The notes beneath the pieces are model-generated. The model was not told the DNA's origin. It did not search any database and was given only the letters and a program-made list of their open reading frames with translations. The translations under genes were made by a program, and so were the position numbers. From Devosia sp. (GTDB taxonomy: Bacteria > Pseudomonadota > Alphaproteobacteria > Rhizobiales > Devosiaceae), in the NCBI RefSeq assembly GCF_024707125.1, contig NZ_JANQAH010000007.1, positions 124,001-188,000 on the forward strand: DNA of 64,000 nt, given 5' to 3'. Position 1 is the first letter of the stretch. The number at the start of each line of letters is the position of its first letter. This document shows positions 16,554 to 26,535 of this stretch, in pieces.

Positions 16554-18461
16554 ATGTTTCGCTACGCTCCCGTTCCCTTTCCCGATGTGCGGCTGGAAGG
16601 AAAATTCTGGCATGAACGGCTGGAAACCGTGCTCGATCGGACGGTGCCCAGCCAGCACAAGAAGCTGGGTGAATATGGCATTCTCGACTCGCTGAAACTG
16701 CCGAATCCGCCGCCGCCGCTGCGCTTTCCGCGCCACAATAACGGGTTCACCGTGCAGGTGTTCTGGGACAGCGATGTCGGCAAATGGATCGAAGCGGCGA
16801 GCTATGCGCTGGCGCATCGGCGTGATGCCGATATCGAGGCCAAGATCGAAGCGGCGGTGGATGATCTTGAGAAGGCGCAGGCGCCGGATGGCTATCTCAA
16901 TTGCTGGTATCTCGGGCGGGAGCCGGAGAACCGCTGGACCAACCTCCGCGACAATCACGAGATGTATAATGCCGGGCATCTGCTGGAAGGTGCGGTGGCC
17001 TATTTTCAGGTAACCGGTCGGCGACGCTTTCTCGATGTGATGGAGCGCTATCTCGACCACATCTACGCGACCTTTGGCACCGAGGCCGGCAAGCGCCGGG
17101 GCTATGACGGGCACGAGGAAATCGAGCTGGCGCTGATGAAGCTCTACTACCTCACAGGGGAGCAGAAGCATCTCGACTTTGCCACCTACATGATCAACGA
17201 GCGTGGGCGCACGAACCCGCACTATTTTGATATCGAGCGCGAGGCTCGCGAAGGTGGCGACAGCAAGCAGCGCTATGTCTTTGGGAACTACGAGTATTCG
17301 CAGAGTCACAAGCCGGTGCGCGAGCAGGAGAAGGTGGTCGGCCACGCCGTGCGCGCCATGTATCTCTATACGGCCATGGCAGACCTGGCGGCGGAGCTGA
17401 ACGATCCGGCGCTGAAGCGGGCGTGCGAAGTGCTGTGGGATGATGTGATGGAAACCAAGATGTATGTGACGGCGGGCCTGGGCCCCTCGGCACATAATGA
17501 GGGATTTACGCATGACTTCGATCTGCCCAACCAGACGGCTTATGCCGAGACCTGCGCCTCGGTGGCGCTGATCTTTTGGGCGCAGCGGATGCTGCATCTC
17601 GATCTCGATGGGAAGTACGGTGATATTCTCGAGCTCGCCATGTTCAACGGCGCGCTTTCGGGGCTGAGCCGGGATGGCGAGCATTATTTCTATGCCAATC
17701 CGCTGGAGAGCGATGGTACGCCGACGCGGTGGGACTGGCATACCTGCCCGTGCTGCACGATGAACGTGTCGCGGCTGGTGGCCTCGGTGGGTGGGTACTT
17801 TATCTCGACGTCGAATGACGGGGTGGCCTTCCACCTTTATGGCGGGATTGGCTCCACGGTGGAGATCGGCGGCCAGAAGGTCGCGCTCAAGGAAGTGTCG
17901 AACTATCCATGGTCGGGCGACATCAGGATTTCGGTCGATCCGGAAACGTCGGCGGCGTTCGATGTGAAGCTTCGTATTCCGGGCTGGTGCCATGGGGCGA
18001 CCATCGCGGTGAATGGGCAGAAGGTCGAGGCAAAGGCTGAGAATGGTTATGTCACCATTCACCGCACTTGGGCCAAGGGCGACACAATTGCTTTGGATCT
18101 GCCGATGCCGGCGGAGCGGCTTTATTCGCATCCGGGCGTGATCATGAATGCCGGGCGCGTGGCGCTGAAGCGTGGGCCGCTGGTCTACTGTGTCGAGGAG
18201 GTCGACAATCCCGGTGGGCGCGTGCAGCGGTTGAAAATCAAGCGCGATGCGGCACTGGAGGCGAAGACCGAGGCGGGTCTGTTCGATGGCGTTGTGACGC
18301 TCAAGGCGGCAGCGACGGCGATCGACGAGGGGGAATGGTCGGGGCTCTATCGGACCAAGCCGCCGGCCGAGCGCGAGGCGAACCTGACGGCTATTCCATA
18401 CTATCTCTGGGCCAATCGCGGGCAGGGAAGCATGGTGGTCTGGATTCCAGAGGTGGTGTGA
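16554..18461 (+). CDS. Beta-L-arabinofuranosidase, glycoside hydrolase family 127
   Basis: The 635-residue protein matches GH127 (DUF1680/COG3533), retaining enzymes that release L-arabinofuranose using a zinc-bound cysteine nucleophile. The zinc/catalytic set described for Bifidobacterium HypBA1 is recognisable: Glu332 and Cys334 in YAETCASVA, and Cys400-Cys401 in WHTCPCCTMNVSR. Upstream are NCWYLGREPENRWTNLRDNHEMYNAGH and EIELALMKLYYLTGE typical of the alpha/alpha barrel; beta domains follow (VKLRIPGWC, GRVALKRGPLVYCVEEVDNPG). No signal peptide is present, so it acts on imported sugar. It shares an operator with the ABC transporter operon. Confidence 0.92.
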   Translation: MFRYAPVPFPDVRLEGKFWHERLETVLDRTVPSQHKKLGEYGILDSLKLPNPPPPLRFPRHNNGFTVQVFWDSDVGKWIEAASYALAHRRDADIEAKIEAAVDDLEKAQAPDGYLNCWYLGREPENRWTNLRDNHEMYNAGHLLEGAVAYFQVTGRRRFLDVMERYLDHIYATFGTEAGKRRGYDGHEEIELALMKLYYLTGEQKHLDFATYMINERGRTNPHYFDIEREAREGGDSKQRYVFGNYEYSQSHKPVREQEKVVGHAVRAMYLYTAMADLAAELNDPALKRACEVLWDDVMETKMYVTAGLGPSAHNEGFTHDFDLPNQTAYAETCASVALIFWAQRMLHLDLDGKYGDILELAMFNGALSGLSRDGEHYFYANPLESDGTPTRWDWHTCPCCTMNVSRLVASVGGYFISTSNDGVAFHLYGGIGSTVEIGGQKVALKEVSNYPWSGDIRISVDPETSAAFDVKLRIPGWCHGATIAVNGQKVEAKAENGYVTIHRTWAKGDTIALDLPMPAERLYSHPGVIMNAGRVALKRGPLVYCVEEVDNPGGRVQRLKIKRDAALEAKTEAGLFDGVVTLKAAATAIDEGEWSGLYRTKPPAEREANLTAIPYYLWANRGQGSMVVWIPEVV

Positions 18462-18508
18462 ACCTCGGGGGACTCGTAGCGCTGATCGCCTCAGTATTTC
18501 CGCTCCAT

Positions 18509-18600
18509 CGTCATTGCCGGGCTTGTCCCGGCAATCCATGCAACAGAGACCTAGTGTCTTGCGGACGCCATGGACCACCGGGACAAGCCCGGTGGTGACG
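18509..18600. repeat. REP-like double inverted repeat (GGGCTTGTCCCGG type)
   Basis: TCATTGCCGGGCTTGTCCCG and CACCGGGACAAGCCCGGTGG are two hairpins in opposite orientation separated by about 40 bases. They lie between the convergent GH127 and XRE-cupin genes. This makes a fourth REP-like family in the window. Confidence 0.7.
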
Positions 18601-18640
18601 ACAACGGGTGAGTTGGGGGAAAGCACGGGCCGGCTTGGGC

Positions 18641-19213
18641 TCAGCCCCGATAGTGCACGACCATCAGCGCTTTTGCCGGCGCGGTGGAGTCATTGACGAT
18701 TTCGTGGGGCAGGTCGGCGCGGTAGCGGGCGGTTTCGCCCTTGGCCAGTTTCTGGCTACTGCCGCCGCTGATGACAGTGAGACCGTCGGTCCAGGCGGTT
18801 AGATGTTCGGTGGTGCCGGCCGAATGGGGCGAGCTCGCGAGGCTCTTGCCGGCGGCGATTTCGACTTCATACCATTCCACCTGACTCGCGAGGTTCGGCG
18901 GGCTCAGGATGCGCAGGGTCCAGTCGCCTTTGGGCGAGCGGATTTCCGGGGTGTGGGCGAGGCTCACCACTTCTATGGTTTCGGCCTGCTTTTGGCTGAT
19001 GCCGCCGCCGACCAGTTCCGAGAGATCGAGTTTGAGCGCCTGGGTGAGGCCCCAGAGCACGGCGAAGGTCGGGTTGGCCTCTCCGCGTTCGATCTGGGAC
19101 AGCATGGATTTTGAAACTCCCGAGCGGGCAGCCAGTTGTTCCAGTGTCAGGTGGCGGGCCTTTCGCTCGGCCTGAATGATGGGCCCTAGCTGCGGCGCGG
19201 ACTCGGTACTCAT
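18641..19213 (-). CDS. XRE-family transcriptional regulator with cupin sensor domain
   Basis: The 190-residue protein begins at the ATG at 19213; the longer frame from 19306 would run across the divergent promoter. Residues about 10-65 are an HTH_3 domain ([39 protein letters not shown]). Residues about 110-190 are a cupin_2 small-molecule domain ([42 protein letters not shown]). It is divergent from kbl-tdh, and a palindrome covers the kbl promoter. It probably controls threonine catabolism in response to an amino acid, by analogy with other cupin-type regulators. Confidence 0.88.
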   Translation of the reverse strand: MSTESAPQLGPIIQAERKARHLTLEQLAARSGVSKSMLSQIERGEANPTFAVLWGLTQALKLDLSELVGGGISQKQAETIEVVSLAHTPEIRSPKGDWTLRILSPPNLASQVEWYEVEIAAGKSLASSPHSAGTTEHLTAWTDGLTVISGGSSQKLAKGETARYRADLPHEIVNDSTAPAKALMVVHYRG

Positions 19214-19223
19214 AGAAATTCCA

Positions 19224-19255
19224 TTGTAACGGATACTGAAATCCAATATATTGGA
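19224..19255 (+). promoter_or_regulatory. kbl-tdh promoter with overlapping palindrome
   Basis: TTGTAA (19224-19229), a 17-base spacer and TATATT (19247-19252) form a good sigma-70-type promoter for kbl. The perfect 14-bp palindrome TCCAATATATTGGA (19242-19255) covers the -10 element. The site lies in the 69-base divergent gap, so the XRE-cupin protein is the likely binder and could also regulate itself. Confidence 0.6.
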
Positions 19256-19282
19256 AATTGCATTATAGCGGAGGATGCGGCG

Positions 19283-20473
19283 GTGGATAGCGGATTTCTT
19301 GATCATGTGACCTCGGTTCTAGCCGAGATCGAAGCGGCGGGCCTGCGCAAGACGGAGCGCGAGATTTCCGGGCCGCAGGGCGGGCGGATCGCGGTCGGTG
19401 GGCGCGAGATGCTGAACCTTTGCGCCAACAATTATCTTGGGCTGGCGAACCATCCGGACATTCGTCGCGCGGCGGCAGAGGCGCTGGACAGCCATGGGTT
19501 TGGCATGGCTTCGGTGCGCTTCATCTGCGGCACGCAGGACCTGCATCGGGAGCTGGAGCGGCGGATCGCGAAGTATCTCGGCAAGGATGACGCTATTCTC
19601 TTTGCCGCCTGTTTCGACGCCAATGGCGCGTTGTTCGAGACGCTGCTGGGGCCGGAGGATGCGGTCATCTCCGACTCGCTTAACCATGCTTCGATCATCG
19701 ATGGGGTGCGGCTGAGCAAGGCGAAGCGCTATCGCTATGACACCTCGGACATAGACGCGCTGGAAATCCAGCTCAAGCAGGCGGCAGCCGATGGTTGCCG
19801 GTTCAAGCTCATCATTACCGATGGCGTGTTTTCGATGGATGGGCATGTCGCCAAGCTCAGGGAAATCTGCGCGCTGGCCGAGCGCTTTGGTGCGCTGGTG
19901 GCGGTGGATGATTGTCATGCCACGGGGCATCTCGGCGAAAAGGGCAGGGGTACGCCGGCGCTGACGGGCGCTGGAAACGGTGTCGATATCGTTACGGGTA
20001 CGCTGGGCAAGACGCTGGGCGGCTCGATGGGCGGGTTCATCGCGGCGGCGCAGCCGATCATTGATCTGCTGCGCCAGCGGGCACGGCCTTACCTCTTTTC
20101 CAACAGTCTGGCGCCGGCGGTGGCGGCGGGGTCGCTGAAGGCGATCGATATCGCGGAAGAGGCTGATGATCTGCGAGCGAAACTCGCCGGGCACGCGGCA
20201 AAATTCCGCAAGGGGCTGAGCGAGGCGGGCTTTTCGCTGATCGATGGGCAGACACCGATCATTCCGGTGATGCTGGGTGACGCGGTTTTGGCGCAGCGCA
20301 TGGCGAAGGAGCTGGATGCTCGCGGCGTCTATGTCGCTGGCTTCTTCTATCCGGTGGTGCCGCAGGGCAAGGCGCGCATTCGTACGCAAATGTCGGCGGC
20401 GCTGACCGATGACGATGTGGATTTTGCAATTGCGGCATTCAGCGATGCTGGCCGCGCGCTAGGGGTGATTTGA
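19283..20473 (+). CDS. kbl: Glycine C-acetyltransferase (2-amino-3-ketobutyrate CoA ligase)
   Basis: Kbl is a PLP enzyme of the alpha-oxoamine synthase family; it splits 2-amino-3-oxobutyrate with CoA into glycine and acetyl-CoA. The 396-residue length is normal. Features are [59 protein letters not shown] with the PLP-binding Asp and His, and the Schiff-base lysine in [14 protein letters not shown]. It starts at GTG 19283 behind GGAGG. Its stop overlaps the tdh start by one base (TGATG), so the two are translationally coupled. Confidence 0.96.
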   Translation: MDSGFLDHVTSVLAEIEAAGLRKTEREISGPQGGRIAVGGREMLNLCANNYLGLANHPDIRRAAAEALDSHGFGMASVRFICGTQDLHRELERRIAKYLGKDDAILFAACFDANGALFETLLGPEDAVISDSLNHASIIDGVRLSKAKRYRYDTSDIDALEIQLKQAAADGCRFKLIITDGVFSMDGHVAKLREICALAERFGALVAVDDCHATGHLGEKGRGTPALTGAGNGVDIVTGTLGKTLGGSMGGFIAAAQPIIDLLRQRARPYLFSNSLAPAVAAGSLKAIDIAEEADDLRAKLAGHAAKFRKGLSEAGFSLIDGQTPIIPVMLGDAVLAQRMAKELDARGVYVAGFFYPVVPQGKARIRTQMSAALTDDDVDFAIAAFSDAGRALGVI

Positions 20474-21510
20474 TGAAAGCGCTGGTCAAGGCAAAGCCGG
20501 AACGCGGCATCTGGATGGAAGATCGGCCGGTGCCCGAAATCGGGCCGGATGATGTGCTGATCAAGGTCAAGAAGACCGGTATCTGCGGCACCGACGTGCA
20601 TATCTACAATTGGGACGAATGGGCGAGCCGCACAGTGCCCGTGTCCATGATCACCGGGCATGAATATGCCGGGGAGATTGTTGCCGTGGGCGGCAATGTG
20701 CGCGGGCTCAAGATCGGGCAGCGTGTTTCCGGCGAGGGCCATGTGGTTGGCGGCAATAGTCGCGCAGCGCGGGGCGGGAAGTATCATCTCGATCCCGACA
20801 CCAAGGGGATTGGTGTCAATCTGCCGGGGGCTTTTGCCGAGTTCGTGCGTATTCCTGCATTCAACGTCGTGCCGCTGCCGGACAGTGTCGACGATGAAAT
20901 CGGGGCTATTCTCGATCCGCTGGGCAATGCGGTGCATACGGCGCTGTCGTTCGACATTGTCGGCGAGGACGTTCTCATTACCGGCGCTGGTCCGATCGGG
21001 ATCATGGCAGGTGCGGTCGCGCGGCATGTCGGGGCGCGGCATGTGGTGATTACCGATATCAGCCCGCAGCGGCTGGAACTGGCGGCCAAGGTCGCCGATG
21101 TGGTGCCGGTCAATGTGGCGCAGGAAGATCTGCGCGAAGTCATGAACCGGCTCGGTATGCGCGAGGGTTTTGACGTTGGGCTCGAAATGAGCGGGGCGCC
21201 GGCGGCGCTCGATCAGATGATCGACCACATGGTGATGGGCGGGAAGATTGCGCTGCTCGGTATTCCGGCGCGGCCGTTCCCGTTTGACCTTGGCAAGATC
21301 GTTTTCCGCATGATTACCCTCAAGGGTATCTATGGGCGCGAAATGTTCGAGACCTGGCACAAGATGCTGGCCATGCTGGAAAGCGGGCTGGATGTGCGCC
21401 GGGTGATAACCGGGCGCCGTCCTGCGGGCGACTATGCGGCGGCGTTCGAAGAGGCTGCGTCCGGGACGGGCGGCAAGATCGTGCTCGATTGGGAGAAGAT
21501 CGGCTCGTAG
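20473..21510 (+). CDS. tdh: L-threonine 3-dehydrogenase
   Basis: Tdh oxidises threonine to 2-amino-3-oxobutyrate with NAD+, the step before Kbl. The 345-residue zinc medium-chain dehydrogenase has the catalytic-zinc motif [16 protein letters not shown] (Cys and following residues), [15 protein letters not shown], and the NAD fold loop [20 protein letters not shown]. The structural-zinc cysteine cluster seen in many Tdh proteins is replaced here by [17 protein letters not shown], so that lobe appears to lack zinc. It ends the operon; a family-B repeat follows. Confidence 0.93.
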   Translation: MKALVKAKPERGIWMEDRPVPEIGPDDVLIKVKKTGICGTDVHIYNWDEWASRTVPVSMITGHEYAGEIVAVGGNVRGLKIGQRVSGEGHVVGGNSRAARGGKYHLDPDTKGIGVNLPGAFAEFVRIPAFNVVPLPDSVDDEIGAILDPLGNAVHTALSFDIVGEDVLITGAGPIGIMAGAVARHVGARHVVITDISPQRLELAAKVADVVPVNVAQEDLREVMNRLGMREGFDVGLEMSGAPAALDQMIDHMVMGGKIALLGIPARPFPFDLGKIVFRMITLKGIYGREMFETWHKMLAMLESGLDVRRVITGRRPAGDYAAAFEEAASGTGGKIVLDWEKIGS

Positions 21511-21540
21511 GGGAAGTGTCTTCTTCTGAGTTTGCCAGTA

Positions 21541-21576
21541 CCCCCACCCTCGTTCCCTCCCCACAAGGGGGAGGGA
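21541..21576. repeat. Single arm of family-B repeat
   Basis: CCCCCACCCTCGTTCCCTCC and the following ACAAGGGGGAGGGA match the arms at 13521-13555 and 13588-13621. The unit can form its own hairpin (CCCTCCCC and GGGGGAGGG). It lies 30 bases past the tdh stop and may mark the end of that transcript. Confidence 0.7.
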
Positions 21577-21674
21577 CGGCTGGCTGATAGCTCCCGGCTC
21601 TGAAGCCCGCTTTAGTGCCGGGCGCTGGCCGGCAAGAGGCCATTTATCGGTTGTTCACCAAATCAGCCCAGACT

Positions 21675-21713
21675 CAATATTGCGCTGGGTATTGCGTATG
21701 CGCTCCAATATTG
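21675..21713. promoter_or_regulatory. Pair of CAATATTG palindromes 31 bp apart
   Basis: CAATATTG occurs at 21675-21682 and 21706-21713, three helical turns apart, with TATTGCGTATGCGC between them. They precede a small membrane-peptide frame and belong to the 505-base gap between tdh and the TetR gene. The spacing suggests a protein-binding array; the binder is unknown. Confidence 0.3.
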
Positions 21714-21729
21714 ATCGATAGGTGCGCCC

Positions 21730-21834
21730 GTGAACTTTCCAGTTGTTATGAGCCTATTGTCCGCGACTACTCTTGCCATCTTTCTGGGCGTGCCCTTGGG
21801 CAGAGTATTTATGCGGCGCCGTCGACGCTGGTAG
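21730..21834 (+). CDS. Possible 34-residue single-helix membrane peptide
   Basis: From GTG 21730, preceded by ATAGG seven bases upstream, a frame encodes 34 residues; a later ATG at 21748 would give 28. The middle is one hydrophobic helix (SLLSATTLAIFLGVPLG) followed by a strongly basic end, FMRRRRRW, as in tail-anchored bacterial mini-proteins. It lies alone in the tdh-TetR gap. Evidence is limited to composition and a fair ribosome site; it may be chance. Confidence 0.35.
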   Translation: MNFPVVMSLLSATTLAIFLGVPLGRVFMRRRRRW

Positions 21835-21944
21835 CGCCACTCCACTTTACGCAGATCGATCCTGGCCGACTTGCTGCCGGCCGCGGGCTACTCCCCGCCG
21901 CACCAAAATCCGCTCCAAATCCAAAAATCCCCCTTGCGCGGAAC

Positions 21945-21960
21945 CGTACCGTACGGTACG
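21945..21960. promoter_or_regulatory. 16-bp perfect palindrome upstream of the TetR gene
   Basis: CGTACCGTACGGTACG is a perfect 16-bp palindrome 55 bases before the TetR start, of the size and style TetR dimers bind. Autoregulation of the TetR-ilvC pair is the simplest reading. The bases between it and 21834 show no gene. Confidence 0.55.
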
Positions 21961-22015
21961 CCTGCGGACGGAAATTGCCGAAAGCGTTCGGCTATGGCTG
22001 TGCGGGGAACGACCA

Positions 22016-22663
22016 GTGCCTTTGCCCATCAAGATCAGCGAAGAGACCTTCACGCCTCGCCAGCAGGCGGTGCTGACGGCTGCGCTCGATCTGTTGGTCG
22101 AGAATGGCGATGGGTTGACCATGACTGCCGTGGCGCGTCGTGCTTCGTGCTCCAAGGAAACACTCTACAAGTGGTTCGGCGATCGCGATGGTCTCCTTAC
22201 CGCGACCGTGCAGTGGCAGGCGGCCAAGGTGCGCATGCCGCATGTGGATCGCAGCCATCTCAGCGCGAAGGTGCTGCGCGAAAGCCTCGAGCAGTTTGCG
22301 CGCGATCTTCTCACCACCATCATCGGTGAAGTCTCGATCACGCTTAACCGTACCGCCATTACCCATGCTGCCCAGGAAAAGGACAGCCTTGGGAACATCG
22401 TGCTCGAAAACGGGCCGATGGCGATCCGACGGCGTTTGAAGCCGATTCTGGAAGCGGCGCGCGATGCGCGGCTGCTGCGCTTCAATTCGAGCGAAGACGC
22501 CTATCGTATCTTTTTCGGCCTTGTTGTCCGCGATGTGCAGATCCGTCTGCTGCTCGGCGACAAGAGCCTGACCCAATCCAATGTCGAAGCCAATATCGAA
22601 GTCGATGTTAAGGCCGCGACGGATCAATTCCTGGCCCTCCACGGGGCCAAGGCCAATACCTAA
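22016..22663 (+). CDS. TetR/AcrR-family transcriptional regulator
   Basis: I start the protein at GTG 22016, which has GGGGA seven bases before it; the upstream extension is non-homologous. This gives 215 residues. The N-terminal HTH spans about residues 12-60 (RQQAVLTAALDLLVENGDGL, TMTAVARRASCSKETLYKWF, GDRDGLLTATVQWQA). A C-terminal ligand domain follows, similar to TetR_C_7-like regulators (FARDLLTTIIGEVSITLNRT). ilvC begins only 25 bases after its stop, so it is probably co-transcribed with and may regulate ilvC, an unusual arrangement. The ligand is unknown. Confidence 0.85.
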   Translation: MPLPIKISEETFTPRQQAVLTAALDLLVENGDGLTMTAVARRASCSKETLYKWFGDRDGLLTATVQWQAAKVRMPHVDRSHLSAKVLRESLEQFARDLLTTIIGEVSITLNRTAITHAAQEKDSLGNIVLENGPMAIRRRLKPILEAARDARLLRFNSSEDAYRIFFGLVVRDVQIRLLLGDKSLTQSNVEANIEVDVKAATDQFLALHGAKANT

Positions 22664-22676
22664 AATTCGCTACTGA

Positions 22677-23708
<1,032 letters not shown>

Positions 23709-23730
23709 TCGCCATAATTGGTATCTAGAG

Positions 23731-23757
23731 ACGGGGGCTTCGGCCCCCGTTTTCTTT
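23731..23757 (+). terminator. Rho-independent terminator of ilvC
   Basis: ACGGGGGC and GCCCCCGT pair around a TTCG-type loop, followed by TTTCTTTT. Confidence 0.92.
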
Positions 23758-23777
23758 TCCACGCAGAGCAGGTCTTC

Positions 23778-24497
23778 ATGAGCATCAGCGTCCTTCCCAT
23801 CAATGGCGTCGATATCCGTTTCGTGCCGGGAGCTTGGCCAATGCCGGATGACCTGCGCGCGTCGGTGTCGGGGCGATGGGCGGCGATGCTGGAAGCCAAT
23901 CCGCATATCTGGGATGGCCGGATTTTGGGCGTGTCGCCGCCGATCATGGGCGATGACGGCATCTTGCGCTCCGAAGCGCGGGAGGATGCGTTTTCGGCCT
24001 TTCTGACCTGGCGCGAGGCTGGATTTCCGGAGATGGGGATTCGCAATCTCTTCGGCTCGGCGCTCGTTGTGTCAGCCGACGGTTTTCTTGTTCTCGGTGT
24101 GATGGGCGAGGACACCGCCAATGCTGGGCGAATCTATCCGCCGGGTGGTTCGCTGGAGCCGCGGGACGTGTTGGAAGATAGGCGGGTCGATGTCGCCCGT
24201 TCGACGGAAATCGAGCTCGAAGAAGAAACGGGGCTTAAGGTCGCCGATGCGCGCCTTGGCAATTTGATTGCCGTGCTCGATGGTCCGCGCGTTTCGATTG
24301 GTAGGGCTTTTCACTTCGCCGCTTCGGCGGAGGAGCTGTTGACCGAGATTCGGGGCAATCTTGACAGGCAGGAGCACCGCGAGCTCGCCGATGTTGTGGC
24401 GATCCGACGCGCTTCCGATGCGGCGGGCAGGGGACAGGTGATGGCCTATACGGCGGAGCTGCTAGACGTTTGGCAGGACGGCAAGATTTCGCTTTAG
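23778..24497 (+). CDS. NUDIX-hydrolase-like protein with a degenerate Nudix box
   Basis: The 239-residue protein from ATG 23778 has a ~90-residue N-terminal part (PHIWDGRILGVSPPIM, AFLTWREAGFP) and a NUDIX-fold C-terminal half (ALVVSADGFLVLGVMGEDTA, YPPGGSLEPRD, STEIELEEETGL). The Nudix box is recognisable by ELEEETGL. However, the Arg of the REUXEE core is Ile, and the distance from GG to the core is about seven residues longer than usual. Activity on nucleoside diphosphate compounds is therefore uncertain. It lies between ilvC and a GFA gene on the same strand. Confidence 0.75.
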   Translation: MSISVLPINGVDIRFVPGAWPMPDDLRASVSGRWAAMLEANPHIWDGRILGVSPPIMGDDGILRSEAREDAFSAFLTWREAGFPEMGIRNLFGSALVVSADGFLVLGVMGEDTANAGRIYPPGGSLEPRDVLEDRRVDVARSTEIELEEETGLKVADARLGNLIAVLDGPRVSIGRAFHFAASAEELLTEIRGNLDRQEHRELADVVAIRRASDAAGRGQVMAYTAELLDVWQDGKISL

Positions 24498-24549
24498 AAC
24501 ACCGTCGCCAATGCAGTAGAACCAAGCCGATCCGTTGGAGGGGTGACGC

Positions 24550-25014
24550 ATGGTTTTGCCGGATTTTCCGCTAGAGGGTGGTTGCCAGTGCGGCAGCGCG
24601 CGGTATCGCCTCAAGGCTTCGCCGCTTTCGGTCTACAATTGCCATTGCAAGGACTGCCAGCGCTTTTCGGGCGCAGGATGGTCGATGTCGATGATCGTGA
24701 AAAACGACGATTTCGAGCTGCTGCAGGGCGAAATCGCCCGCTATGACCGCAAGGCCGAGAGCGGCAATGTCATCCGCATGAATTTTTGCGCCCATTGCCA
24801 CGGCTGGTTGTGGAACGACCCGCCAGCCGGAACCATCAAGGTGGTGCGCGCTGGTACGTTGGACGACATCGATTGGGCTGCGCCAGTGGGAAATATCTGG
24901 ACAGACAGCAAGGCGGCTTGGGCGCATATTGACCCCGCGCAGGTCAATTTTCCAAAGGGCGCCGCTGACCGCACGCCGCTTTTCGACGCCTGGACCCGTT
25001 CGCATCAGGATTGA
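24550..25014 (+). CDS. GFA / CENP-V family zinc protein
   Basis: This 154-residue protein has the glutathione-dependent formaldehyde-activating (GFA) fold. Zinc ligands are visible in GGCQCGSARYRL (Cys-X-Cys), CHCKDCQRFSG and FCAHCHGW. The name does not prove formaldehyde activity; most members are uncharacterised. GGAGGGG precedes the ATG. Its stop TTGA is followed within six bases by the next start, so it forms an operon with the UPF0303 and PhzF genes. Confidence 0.88.
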   Translation: MVLPDFPLEGGCQCGSARYRLKASPLSVYNCHCKDCQRFSGAGWSMSMIVKNDDFELLQGEIARYDRKAESGNVIRMNFCAHCHGWLWNDPPAGTIKVVRAGTLDDIDWAAPVGNIWTDSKAAWAHIDPAQVNFPKGAADRTPLFDAWTRSHQD

Positions 25015-25019
25015 GTGAC

Positions 25020-25511
25020 ATGACCACCGAAGACGACATCGCCCTGGTGAAGCGCCAGGAGCTGGAACTGGTTCTGCCGGCGCTGGATGAGGCTGTGGCC
25101 TTTGAAATCGGTTCGGCCATTCGCACCCGTGCTCTCGAGGAAGGGCTTTCCCTCGTGGTCGATATTCGCACCTGGGATCGGCAGCTGTTCTTTTCGGCAA
25201 CGCCGGGGACGAGTGCGGACAATGCCGAATGGGTGCGCCGCAAGATCAATTCGGTGCGCCGCTTTCAGCGGGCGAGTTATCGACTGGTACTGGAGCGGGG
25301 CGAGGTGCCGTTCTCGCCGCAATCGGGTGCCGATGTGGCGGATTATGTGATCGCCGGCGGCGGTTTTCCGCTGCGCGTTCCGGGCGCGGGGATCATTGGC
25401 TCGCTGACGATTTCCGGGTTGCCCGGCCGGAAGGATCATGGCGTGGCCGTGGATGCGCTTTGCGATCATCTTGGGCGCAGCCGCGCAGACTACGCACTGT
25501 CTGAGGCCTGA
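25020..25511 (+). CDS. UPF0303 / heme-degrading-domain-like (HbpS/GlcG fold) protein
   Basis: The 163-residue protein resembles UPF0303 (YBR137w-like) and the HbpS/GlcG heme-binding fold: AFEIGSAIRTRALEEGLSLV, VDIRTWDRQLFFSATPGTSA, DNAEWVRRKINSVRRF and GGFPLRVPGAGIIGSLTISG. The TTG at 25011 overlapping the upstream stop is an alternative start; I prefer the ATG at 25020. Bound ligand and enzyme activity are unknown. It lies between the GFA and PhzF genes in a tight same-strand run. Confidence 0.82.
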   Translation: MTTEDDIALVKRQELELVLPALDEAVAFEIGSAIRTRALEEGLSLVVDIRTWDRQLFFSATPGTSADNAEWVRRKINSVRRFQRASYRLVLERGEVPFSPQSGADVADYVIAGGGFPLRVPGAGIIGSLTISGLPGRKDHGVAVDALCDHLGRSRADYALSEA

Positions 25512-25514
25512 AAC

Positions 25515-26399
25515 ATGAAGCTCGATTATCTGCTGCTCGACGTGTTTACGCGCGAGCGCCTGCAGGGCAACCAGCTCGCCGTGGTGCTCAAGGCGGACGG
25601 CCTTCTGGACAACGAGATGCAGGCCATTGCACGCGAGTTCAACCTTAGCGAGACGGTGTTTCTGACCAAGCCGCAAAGCGAGCGTAATTCGGCTGGGGTG
25701 CGTATCTTCACGCCGCATCAGGAGCTGCCCTTTGCAGGTCACCCGACTGTTGGCGCGGCTGTGGTGTTGGGATTGCAGAACGATCGCAGCGCTGTGCGCA
25801 TGGAAGAAAAGATTGGTCTTGTGACCGCGCTTTTCGAAAAGGCCGACAAGCATTCGGGCGAAGCACGCTTTGCGCTGCCGCGCCTGCCGACCAAGGTGGC
25901 TGACCTGACCGACAAGCTGGGTCTTGCCCAGGCGCTGGGCATCGAGGTTGAAGAGATCGGATGCGATGTGTATGCCCCCGCGGTCTATACGGCCGGGGTG
26001 ACGTTTCATCTCATTCCGGTTCGCGATGCTGGTGTATTGAAGCGTGCGAAGCCGAACATGGCTATGTTCGAGGATATCTTCTTCCACGATCACAACTCGG
26101 CTTATGTCTTCACGCTGACGCCGGAAGAGGCGGAAAACGATATTGCCGCCCGCATGTTCGGCATGGGCGTGGGCGAAGATCCCGGTACGGGCTCGGCCGC
26201 TGCCGCGCTGATTGGGCTGCTTTCGGACAAGGCCGACTTCGGCACCGGGCAGGCTGATTTTTCGCTGCGGCAGGGCAAGGAAATGGGGCGGCTTTGCCGA
26301 ATCTCCCTGCAACTGCGTCGTGAGGGCGACGTGCTGACGCATGGCGCGATCGGCGGGCATGCGGTGATTGTTGGCGAGGGTGTGCTGGACCTGGGCTAG
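25515..26399 (+). CDS. PhzF-family isomerase/epimerase
   Basis: The 294-residue protein belongs to the PhzF/diaminopimelate-epimerase fold: LLLDVFTRERLQGNQLAVVL, the catalytic-Glu region FNLSETVFLTKP, FTPHQELPFAGHPTVGAAVV, and the second half signature MGVGEDPGTGSAAAALIGLL. No phenazine genes are present, so the substrate is unknown; most such proteins are housekeeping isomerases of unassigned function. It ends the GFA-UPF0303-PhzF run. Confidence 0.9.
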   Translation: MKLDYLLLDVFTRERLQGNQLAVVLKADGLLDNEMQAIAREFNLSETVFLTKPQSERNSAGVRIFTPHQELPFAGHPTVGAAVVLGLQNDRSAVRMEEKIGLVTALFEKADKHSGEARFALPRLPTKVADLTDKLGLAQALGIEVEEIGCDVYAPAVYTAGVTFHLIPVRDAGVLKRAKPNMAMFEDIFFHDHNSAYVFTLTPEEAENDIAARMFGMGVGEDPGTGSAAAALIGLLSDKADFGTGQADFSLRQGKEMGRLCRISLQLRREGDVLTHGAIGGHAVIVGEGVLDLG

Positions 26400-26535
26400 G
26401 GATCAGCTTTGGTCGGGTATGACTTCGTTGACCAAAGCGCCGCAGACGTCGATAAAATCATATCAATCCTGCGTTGCGGGCTTGCACGGAGCGGCGAATT
26501 CGATCATGCTGCTGTCAAATTAGAGAGTTTTCTCC

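Noticed and set aside
16524..18626. A 700-codon frame antisense to the GH127 gene
   Set aside because: It is a composition shadow; the plus strand carries a complete GH127 protein with catalytic residues.
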